A DNA stretch of 40,366 nucleotides from an uncultured Lachnospiraceae bacterium (lineage in GTDB: Bacteria > Bacillota > Clostridia > Lachnospirales > Lachnospiraceae), in contig CACWJQ010000047.1 in NCBI GenBank assembly GCA_902761225.1, forward strand, positions 1-40,366, in the 5' to 3' direction. Below, piece after piece: positions 34,973 to 40,366 of this stretch. The translations under genes were made by a program, and so were the position numbers. A model generated the notes under the pieces. That model was not told the DNA's origin. It saw nothing but the letters and a program-made list of their open reading frames with translations, and ran no database searches. The first letter of the stretch is position 1. Each line of letters begins with the position of its first letter.

Positions 34973-35021
34973 ATGTTGGTCTTTTACATGACCATTTATG
35001 AAATTGAAAGAGGAGAAGAAA

Positions 35022-35894
35022 ATGGAAGAACTTAAGCCGGTAAAAGAGGGAAAAGTAAGGGAGATCTATGATAACGGAGATTCTCTGATCATGGTAGCTA
35101 CCGACAGGATCAGCTGCTTTGACGTGATACTCCACAATATCGTTACCAAGAAGGGTACAGTCCTTACCCAGATCTCAAAGTTCTGGTTCGATTACACAAA
35201 GGATATCGTTCCCAATCACATGATCACTACCGATAATAACGAGATGCCTGAGTATTTCAGACAGCCTCAGTTTGTCGGCAATTCAATGATGTGCAGAAAG
35301 CTTGAGATGCTTCCTCTCGAGTGCATCGTAAGAGGATATATCACAGGAAGCGGCTGGGCTTCATATCAGAAGAACGGAACTGTATGCGGTATAACCCTTC
35401 CCGAGGGACTTAAGGAAAGCGAGAAGCTTCCTGAGCCCATCTATACTCCTTCAACCAAGGCTGAGATCGGTGATCACGATGAGAACATCTCTTATGAGCA
35501 GAGCATCGCACATCTCGAGAAATATTATCCCGGAAAGGGAGAGGAGTATGCTTCAAAGCTTAAGGAGCTTACCATCACTCTTTATAAGAAGTGTGCGGAT
35601 TACGCCCTTACAAGAGGCATCATCATTGCAGATACCAAGTTCGAGTTCGGACTTGATGAGGAAGGCAATATCGTTCTTGCAGACGAGATGCTCACTCCCG
35701 ACAGCTCCAGATTCTGGCCTCTTGAGGGATACGAAGCAGGAAAGAGCCAGCCTTCATTTGACAAGCAGTTCGCTCGCGATTGGCTGAAGGCTCATGAAGG
35801 AGAGCATGACTGGACTCTTCCTCAGGATATCGTAGACAAGACCATCGAGAAGTATCTCGAAGGCTACAGACTTCTTACAGGAAGCGAACTTTAA
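35022..35894 (+). CDS. purC: Phosphoribosylaminoimidazole-succinocarboxamide synthase
   Basis: A 290-residue SAICAR synthetase that joins CAIR and aspartate with ATP in purine synthesis. KEGKVREIYDNGDSLIMVATDRISCFDVIL is the typical start, and LECIVRGYITGSGWASYQK and IIIADTKFEFGL with ADEMLTPDSSRFW are conserved substrate-binding stretches. ATG 35022 has AGAGGAG at 35009-35015; an upstream in-frame TTG or similar at 34998 is less likely. It heads a purC-purB-purA cluster with its own promoter. The usual purine operon genes purE, K, Q, L and F are not near, so de novo synthesis genes are dispersed in this genome. Confidence 0.96.
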   Translation: MEELKPVKEGKVREIYDNGDSLIMVATDRISCFDVILHNIVTKKGTVLTQISKFWFDYTKDIVPNHMITTDNNEMPEYFRQPQFVGNSMMCRKLEMLPLECIVRGYITGSGWASYQKNGTVCGITLPEGLKESEKLPEPIYTPSTKAEIGDHDENISYEQSIAHLEKYYPGKGEEYASKLKELTITLYKKCADYALTRGIIIADTKFEFGLDEEGNIVLADEMLTPDSSRFWPLEGYEAGKSQPSFDKQFARDWLKAHEGEHDWTLPQDIVDKTIEKYLEGYRLLTGSEL

Positions 35895-35934
35895 CGGATA
35901 GTTTTATTCATATGTTTTAAAGAAAGGTTTTGTT

Positions 35935-37392
35935 ATGGCAACAGATCGTTATTCAAGCCCTCTTTCTGAGCGTTATGCAAGCAGGGAGATGCAGTTTATT
36001 TTTTCGCAGGACAAGAAGTTCCGCACCTGGAGAAAGCTCTGGATCGCACTTGCAGAAACTGAGATGGAACTCGGACTTTCCGAAAACGGCAAGCCCGTTA
36101 TCACTCAGGAGATGATAGATGAACTCAAGGCCCATGCCGATGATATCAATTACGATGTGGCAAGGGAAAGAGAAAAGGTTGTACGTCACGATGTAATGAG
36201 CCATGTCTATGCTTACGGACAGCAGTGTCCCAAGGCAGCAGGCATCATCCATCTCGGTGCAACAAGCTGCTATGTCGGTGACAACACCGATATCATCCTC
36301 ATGAAGGAAGCACTGCTTCTCATCCGTAAGAAGCTCCTTAACGTCATCTCCAACCTTGCACAGTTTGCAGATGAGTATAAGGATCTTCCCACCCTTGCAT
36401 TTACACATTTCCAGCCCGCACAGCCTACAACGGTAGGTAAGAGAGCTACCCTGTGGATGAATGAGTTCATGATCGATCTCGAGGATCTTGATCATGTACT
36501 GGGAAGCTTAAAGCTTCTGGGCTCAAAGGGAACCACCGGAACACAGGCTTCGTTCAAGGAGCTCTTTAACGGGGATGATGAGACCATCGATAAGATCGAT
36601 CCCATGATCGCCGCAAAGATGGGATTCGATGCCGTATATCCCGTATCCGGACAGACATATTCCAGAAAGGTCGATACCAGAGTTGTAAATGTTCTTGCAG
36701 GTATCGCAGCTTCTGCTCACAAGATGAGCAATGATATCAGACTGCTCCAGCACTTAAAGCAGGTGGAGGAGCCTTTTGAGAAGACTCAGATCGGATCTTC
36801 CGCAATGGCATACAAGAGAAATCCCATGAGAAGCGAGAGGATAGCATCCCTTGCAAGATACGTAATGGTCGATGCCCTCAATCCCGCCATCACTTCAAGC
36901 GTGCAGTGGTTCGAGAGAACTCTTGATGATTCTGCCAATAAGAGACTATCCGTTCCCGAGGGATTCCTCGCTACGGACGGAATACTGGATCTGTGCATGA
37001 ATATTACCGCTCCCGGCGGAATGAAGGTATATCCCAAGGTCATCGAGAAGCAGTTCATGGCAGAGATTCCCTTTATGGCTACCGAGAATATCATGATGGA
37101 TGCCGTTAAGAACGGCGGTAACCGTCAGGAGCTTCACGAGAAGATCAGGACCCTTTCCATGGAGGCCGGAAAGCACGTCAAGGAAGAGGGAAGAGACAAT
37201 GATCTTCTGGAAATGATCGCTGCTGATCCCGATTTCAACATGAGCCTGGACGACCTTAAGAAATCTCTCAAGCCCGAGAATTACGTGGGAAGAGCCCCCA
37301 GACAGGTTGAGGTATATCTCAGGGATGTGGTCAGACCCGTGCTTGATGCCAATAAGGATGTCCTCGGACTGAGCGCGGAGATCAACGTTTGA
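35935..37392 (+). CDS. purB: Adenylosuccinate lyase
   Basis: A 485-residue enzyme of the fumarase/aspartase superfamily, which acts twice in purine synthesis: SAICAR to AICAR and adenylosuccinate to AMP, each releasing fumarate. The signature SSAMAYKRNP lies near residue 286, with the catalytic Ser in this loop. HLGATSCYVGDN and FTHFQPAQPTTVGKRA hold the other conserved His residues. The length suits the long adenylosuccinate lyase group found in Clostridia and animals. ATG 35935 has GAAAGG upstream. It lies 40 bp after purC and before purA, so the three genes form one functional group. Confidence 0.96.
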   Translation: MATDRYSSPLSERYASREMQFIFSQDKKFRTWRKLWIALAETEMELGLSENGKPVITQEMIDELKAHADDINYDVAREREKVVRHDVMSHVYAYGQQCPKAAGIIHLGATSCYVGDNTDIILMKEALLLIRKKLLNVISNLAQFADEYKDLPTLAFTHFQPAQPTTVGKRATLWMNEFMIDLEDLDHVLGSLKLLGSKGTTGTQASFKELFNGDDETIDKIDPMIAAKMGFDAVYPVSGQTYSRKVDTRVVNVLAGIAASAHKMSNDIRLLQHLKQVEEPFEKTQIGSSAMAYKRNPMRSERIASLARYVMVDALNPAITSSVQWFERTLDDSANKRLSVPEGFLATDGILDLCMNITAPGGMKVYPKVIEKQFMAEIPFMATENIMMDAVKNGGNRQELHEKIRTLSMEAGKHVKEEGRDNDLLEMIAADPDFNMSLDDLKKSLKPENYVGRAPRQVEVYLRDVVRPVLDANKDVLGLSAEINV

Positions 37393-37439
37393 TGTTTTTA
37401 TGCTTTACTAAATGAAAGCGTTAAGTTAAAATAAGTGGT

Positions 37440-37459
37440 CGGGGCTGTTACAGGCCCCG
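37440..37459 (+). other. Hairpin between purB and purA
   Basis: CGGGGC and GCCCCG form a 6-bp stem with an 8-base loop in the 110-bp gap between purB and purA. There is no T run, so it is probably not a full terminator; it may stabilise or weaken the downstream part of the message. Confidence 0.4.
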
Positions 37460-37502
37460 GCAGATGATGATTTATAACAGAGTTTTGAAAGGCGGAAATT
37501 AA

Positions 37503-38795
37503 ATGGTCTCAGCTATCGTTGGTGCTAACTGGGGTGATGAAGGTAAGGGTAAGATGACCGATATGCTTGCCGCTGATTCCGACATCGTCATCAGATTTCA
37601 GGGCGGAGCAAATGCAGGACATACAATAGTCAACAACTACGGTAAATTTGCTCTTCACACACTTCCTTCGGGAGTGTTCTATTCACATACCACTTCCATT
37701 ATCGGAAACGGTGTTGCACTCAACATTCCTCTTCTCATCGATGAGATTAACGGACTGGTTGAGAAGGGCGTTCCCAAGCCCCACATTCTTGTTTCTGATC
37801 GTGCACAGATCGTTATGCCTTATCACATTCTCTTTGATAAGTACGAGGAGGAGAGACTTGCAGGAAAGTCCTTCGGATCCACCAAGTCCGGAATAGCTCC
37901 TTTCTATTCAGACAAGTATGCGAAGATCGGATTCCAGGTAAGCGAGCTTTTCGATGATGAACTTCTTGAAGAGAAGGTTCCCAGGGTTCTTGTCCAGAAG
38001 AATGTACTTCTCAGAGAACTCTACAAGAAGGATGAGATAAGCGTAGAAGAGACTCTTGAAACTCTCAGAAAATACAGAGATCTCATTGCTCCCTATGTAT
38101 GTGACGTATCTCTCTACCTGGATGAGGCACTCAAGGCGGGCAAGAAGATCCTTCTTGAGGGTCAGCTCGGAACCATGAAGGATCCCGACCACGGAATCTA
38201 TCCCATGGTAACATCCTCATCAACTCTTGCATCCTATGGTGCCATCGGAGCAGGTATCCCTCCTTATGAGATCAAGAGGATCGTAACAGTATGTAAGGCA
38301 TATTCATCCGCAGTAGGAGCCGGTGCTTTCGTATCCGAGATCTTCGGACAGGAAGCTGACGATCTCAGAAATCACGGCGGAGACGGCGGAGAGTTCGGTG
38401 CCACCACAGGACGTCCCAGAAGAGTGGGCTGGTTCGATTGTGTTGCCTCCAGATACGGATGCAGACTTCAGGGAACCACCGAAGTGGCATTCACTGTCCT
38501 CGATATACTTAAGTACCTTGATGAGATTCCCGTATGTGTTGCTTACGAGATAGACGGCAAGGAGACCAAGGACTTCCCCGTAACCTGCAAGCTTGAGAAG
38601 GCTAAGCCCGTACTCAGGACATTCAAGGGATGGAAGACCGATATCAGGGGAATCAAGAACTATGATGATCTTCCCGCAGAATGCAAAGAGTATGTTGAGT
38701 TCATCGAGAAGGAGATCGGATATCCCATTACAATGATATCCAACGGACCTTCAAGAGATGACATCATCTATCGTACCTCACCTCTTTCAAAGTAA
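37503..38795 (+). CDS. purA: Adenylosuccinate synthetase
   Basis: A 430-residue GTP-dependent enzyme that converts IMP and aspartate to adenylosuccinate, the substrate of PurB. The N-terminal GANWGDEGKGKMTD is the family signature with the P-loop-like Gly-rich part. FQGGANAGHTIV, LEGQLGTMKDPDHGIYP and TGRPRRVGWFD are further hallmarks. The length is normal and the sequence looks complete. AAAGGCGG lies before ATG 37503. The gene ends before a strong terminator at 38801-38831, so the purine cluster ends here. Confidence 0.97.
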   Translation: MVSAIVGANWGDEGKGKMTDMLAADSDIVIRFQGGANAGHTIVNNYGKFALHTLPSGVFYSHTTSIIGNGVALNIPLLIDEINGLVEKGVPKPHILVSDRAQIVMPYHILFDKYEEERLAGKSFGSTKSGIAPFYSDKYAKIGFQVSELFDDELLEEKVPRVLVQKNVLLRELYKKDEISVEETLETLRKYRDLIAPYVCDVSLYLDEALKAGKKILLEGQLGTMKDPDHGIYPMVTSSSTLASYGAIGAGIPPYEIKRIVTVCKAYSSAVGAGAFVSEIFGQEADDLRNHGGDGGEFGATTGRPRRVGWFDCVASRYGCRLQGTTEVAFTVLDILKYLDEIPVCVAYEIDGKETKDFPVTCKLEKAKPVLRTFKGWKTDIRGIKNYDDLPAECKEYVEFIEKEIGYPITMISNGPSRDDIIYRTSPLSK

Positions 38796-38800
38796 GTCCA

Positions 38801-38831
38801 TGAGACCTGAGCGTGCTCAGGTCTCATTTAT
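38801..38831 (+). terminator. Rho-independent terminator after purA
   Basis: TGAGACCTGAGC and GCTCAGGTCTCA are perfectly complementary over 12 bp with a two-base centre (in practice a 4-6 base loop), followed by TTTATT. It lies 6 bp after the purA stop. Confidence 0.85.
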
Positions 38832-38866
38832 TGTCCGAAGACCGGTGCAAATGGCAGGGAAATGAA

Positions 38867-39472
38867 ATGATCAGAAATATCGTATTTGATATAGGCAATG
38901 TGCTCGCAGATTTCAGATGGGAGGGATTCCTTGCGGACAAGGGCTTTGATGAGAATATGGTCCGGCGCATAGGAAAAGCTTCCGTCAATGACGGATACTG
39001 GCATGAATTCGACAGGGGAGTTTTGACCTATGATGAGATCTTCGCTGGATTCGTATCCAATGATCCCGGGATAGAGGCAGAGCTCCATAAGGCTTATGAT
39101 GATTTTAGCGGGATCGTGACAAAAAGAGATTATTCCATACCATGGATAGAGAGCCTCAAGGCTGCGGGATACCGGGTTTACTATCTGTCCAATTATCCGG
39201 AAAGGATCTACACCGACTGCAGGGAGGCACTGGATTTTACGGATCATTGTAACGGAGGGATACTCAGCTTTCAGGAGAAGGTGGTAAAACCGGACAGAGA
39301 GATGTATGAACTGCTCCTTAAAAGATACTCCCTTGTGCCGGAAGAATGTGTCTTTATGGATGACCTTGAGCCCAATGTAAAAGCCGCAAGACAGTGCGGC
39401 TTCAATGCGTTCGTATTTACAACCAAAGATGAGGCGGAAGAGGAACTGAGAAAACTGGGAGTCCGCATCTGA
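38867..39472 (+). CDS. HAD-family hydrolase
   Basis: A 201-residue haloacid-dehalogenase-like phosphatase. Motif I is FDIGNVLADF near residue 8. The nucleophile Asp is present; the usual second Asp is Asn, as in several HAD subfamilies of the YihX type. Motif II is YYLSNYP, motif III the Lys in VVKPDREMYE, and motif IV ECVFMDDLEPNV. YihX-like enzymes remove phosphate from sugar phosphates such as glucose-1-phosphate, but the substrate here is unknown. ATG 38867 is chosen because the longer frame from 38813 begins inside the purA terminator; CAGGGA lies upstream. It converges with the small membrane protein gene, with the palindromic element between them. Confidence 0.87.
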   Translation: MIRNIVFDIGNVLADFRWEGFLADKGFDENMVRRIGKASVNDGYWHEFDRGVLTYDEIFAGFVSNDPGIEAELHKAYDDFSGIVTKRDYSIPWIESLKAAGYRVYYLSNYPERIYTDCREALDFTDHCNGGILSFQEKVVKPDREMYELLLKRYSLVPEECVFMDDLEPNVKAARQCGFNAFVFTTKDEAEEELRKLGVRI

Positions 39473-39473
39473 C

Positions 39474-39688
39474 AGATACTCCTGCTTAACATTCAATTTG
39501 CGCAGCCCGCCTGAGCCGGCACGGAGAAGCCTCACATAAACCGGTTCCCGAGGCCACTGTCTGAGCAGCTCGCGCACCTTTAGCGCGAGCGTTGCGAGCC
39601 TACCGAGGGCGGTTTTGCGTATGTGAGGCGTGCGTAGTGCCGAAAAGCGAAGGCACTGGCAAGCAAATGAATTTAAGCAGGAGTATCT
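39474..39688. repeat. Large nested palindromic element between convergent genes
   Basis: This 215-bp element folds back on itself at several levels. The outer arms (39474-39502 and 39663-39688) begin and end with AGATACTCCTGCTTAA and its complement. Inside are CGGCAC (39517-39522) with GTGCCG (39637-39642), then GCCTCACATA (39529-39538) with TATGTGAGGC (39620-39629), and AAACCG (39538) with CGGTTT (39610). A central hairpin is GCTCGCGC (39568-39575) with GCGCGAGC (39583-39590). Its GC content is clearly higher than that of its neighbours. The right arm includes the last codons and the stop of the minus-strand gene. It is likely a palindromic repeat or MITE-like element in a bidirectional terminator, or a structured RNA. 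Confidence 0.7.
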
Positions 39689-39978
39689 TTATTCTGCTCA
39701 TTCCCGGTTGCTTCTGCTTTGGCGGCTTCATCTGCTCCGGGAACCTCCGGAACACTGGCTATGGTCTTCTTTCCTGTGATCTGGGTATAGATCCAGATGT
39801 AGATATATGCAACGATGGGAACTATCACCGTGGCAAACAGGCATATTGCGAAGAGCCTGCTTCCGGATTCGGGCATGATGATGGCTGCTATGAGTGTTCC
39901 TATGTAGATCATCACAAGAAAGATTATGCAAAGGATCGCGCAGATCCTCTTAGGTGTCCATTTATTCTTATTTTCCAT
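39673..39978 (-). CDS. Small membrane protein, two TM segments
   Basis: A 101-residue protein. The start at 39978 is preferred over the ATG at 39993, because GGGG lies at a suitable distance before it. After a short basic start (MENKNKWTPKRIC) come two hydrophobic segments (AILCIIFLVMIYIGTLIAAII and LFAICLFATVIVPIVAYIYIWI), then a hydrophilic tail rich in Ala, Glu and Pro. No family was recognised. The last codons lie in the right arm of the palindromic element. A promoter (40048-40076) is visible upstream on the minus strand. The overlapping plus-strand frame at 39592-40110 is a by-product of this gene. Confidence 0.65.
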   Translation of the reverse strand: MENKNKWTPKRICAILCIIFLVMIYIGTLIAAIIMPESGSRLFAICLFATVIVPIVAYIYIWIYTQITGKKTIASVPEVPGADEAAKAEATGNEQNKDTPA

Positions 39979-39996
39979 ATTTACCCCGTTCATCAG

Positions 39997-40034
39997 CCGG
40001 ATTCCGATAAATACACGGATTCCGGTATTTTTTT
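39997..40034 (+). terminator. Hairpin with T run facing the plus strand
   Basis: CCGGATTCCG and CGGATTCCGG form a stem with one internal mismatch, followed by ATTTTTTT. On the plus strand it looks like a terminator that would stop antisense transcripts before the atp region. On the minus strand it would be part of the leader of the small membrane protein gene. Confidence 0.55.
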
Positions 40035-40047
40035 ACCAGTAATGAAT

Positions 40048-40076
40048 ATAATATACAAACAGGTGCCATTTTACAA
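40048..40076 (-). promoter_or_regulatory. Promoter of the small membrane protein gene
   Basis: On the minus strand, TTGTAA (40076-40071) and TATTAT (40053-40048) are separated by exactly 17 bp, about 70 bp before the start codon. Confidence 0.6.
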
Positions 40077-40117
40077 CAATATGCGACCTTTTGGGTGCTT
40101 TACATCATAAAATGGCG

Positions 40118-40123
40118 TATAAT
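40118..40123 (+). promoter_or_regulatory. -10 box upstream of the atpB-like gene
   Basis: A perfect TATAAT lies 100 bp before the start codon. A TTTACA at 40099-40104 is only 13 bp away, so the -35 partner is uncertain. The leader between them and the gene can form short hairpins (TGCC/GGCA, ATCAC/GTGAT). Confidence 0.45.
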
Positions 40124-40223
40124 ACATACGTGTGTTCATACGAACTGCCTGTCCGGCAGAGTATGGAAGATCACGGGACCTGTGATGGTCCTGCAGCGGC
40201 TTATGATTTGAGGAATCAGAGCG

Positions 40224-40366
40224 ATGGATAAGATTGCCGGGATTGCTGAAGAGATACTCGAACAACTTGAGATACATGACGTGTTCACCGTGACTGTGGG
40301 CGGCATGACCGTTAATATTGCCGAGTCCGTGGTTGTCAGCTGGATAGTCATAGGCATTGTCCTGAT
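40224..40366 (+). CDS. atpB: Probable ATP synthase F0 subunit a (3' partial)
   Basis: The window ends after 47 codons. The visible part has an amphipathic start (MDKIAGIAEEILEQLEIHDV), then VGGMTVNIAESVVVSWIVIGIVL. A polar N-terminus followed by ESVVVSW and a hydrophobic helix is typical of the subunit a N-terminus in Clostridia, which forms part of the proton channel with the c-ring. TTGAGGAA precedes ATG 40224 at normal distance, and a -10 box lies upstream. An atp operon would be expected to follow beyond the window. The call rests on a short segment, so another membrane protein is possible. Confidence 0.55.
   Translation, partial: MDKIAGIAEEILEQLEIHDVFTVTVGGMTVNIAESVVVSWIVIGIVL

Noticed and set aside
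35895-35934. Riboswitch or PurR box in the purine cluster
   Set aside because: The gaps before purC, purB and purA are short and show no purine riboswitch core and no PurR-box pattern.
39474-39688. Retron-like or group II intron RNA
   Set aside because: There is no reverse transcriptase gene near it and no domain V-type motif; only the nested pairing is seen.
39592-40110. Plus-strand frame of 172 codons
   Set aside because: It overlaps the palindromic element and the antisense of the two-TM protein; no ribosome site and no hydrophobic or domain logic in this frame.

Overview
The window looks like chromosomal DNA of an anaerobic Clostridia bacterium, most likely family Lachnospiraceae (Butyrivibrio / Pseudobutyrivibrio type). 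The reasons are moderate GC, strong AGGAGG ribosome sites, a dgt-dnaG-rpoD-trmK cluster, a TGS/uridine-kinase nucleoside kinase, a CIRCE heat-shock element, pyrB-pyrI, and a four-gene unknown operon of a type I associate with Lachnospiraceae. No prophage, insertion sequence, CRISPR array, tRNA or rRNA was seen. The genus is an inference.

Layout: (1) 1-4110: end of an exporter ABC half-transporter, then an ABC-2 type ATPase / permease / LytTR regulator / four-TM protein operon, with a possible LytTR direct-repeat operator upstream. (2) 4168-11587: replication and transcription operon: dGTPase-like gene (3' end damaged), dnaG, rpoD with a very large Lys/Ala/Pro repeat extension, trmK, nucleoside kinase. 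(3) 11660-12100: RNase P RNA and terminator. (4) 12136-14391: two COG0523 (CobW-like) GTPases, the first with a striking His/Asp/Cys metal-binding repeat. (5) 14497-18980: CmpB-family membrane protein, then on the minus strand a diguanylate cyclase, pyrI, pyrB and a nitroreductase. (6) 19186-25620: transglutaminase-like protein, a broken membrane GGDEF gene, trpS, a double-domain glycosyltransferase, an SseB-like protein and a small hypothetical. (7) 25662-27905: CIRCE-controlled htpG with a damaged N-terminus. (8) 27966-34937: four-gene operon of unknown function: a very large beta/helical-repeat protein, an actin/Hsp70-fold-like protein, a TPR protein and a coiled-coil membrane protein. (9) 35022-38795: purC, purB, purA. 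(10) 38867 to the end: HAD hydrolase, a 215-bp palindromic element, a small membrane protein, and the start of what looks like atpB.

The most noteworthy items are the four-gene operon next to the Hsp90 gene, the RpoD repeat tail, the metal-binding repeat in the COG0523 protein, and the palindromic element at 39474-39688. Three separate genes (dgt, a membrane GGDEF gene, htpG) each appear to have lost an internal piece with a change of frame, while neighbouring essential genes look intact. That pattern is either real gene decay or an assembly problem. All function calls come from reading the sequence and remembered family features; no database search was run.
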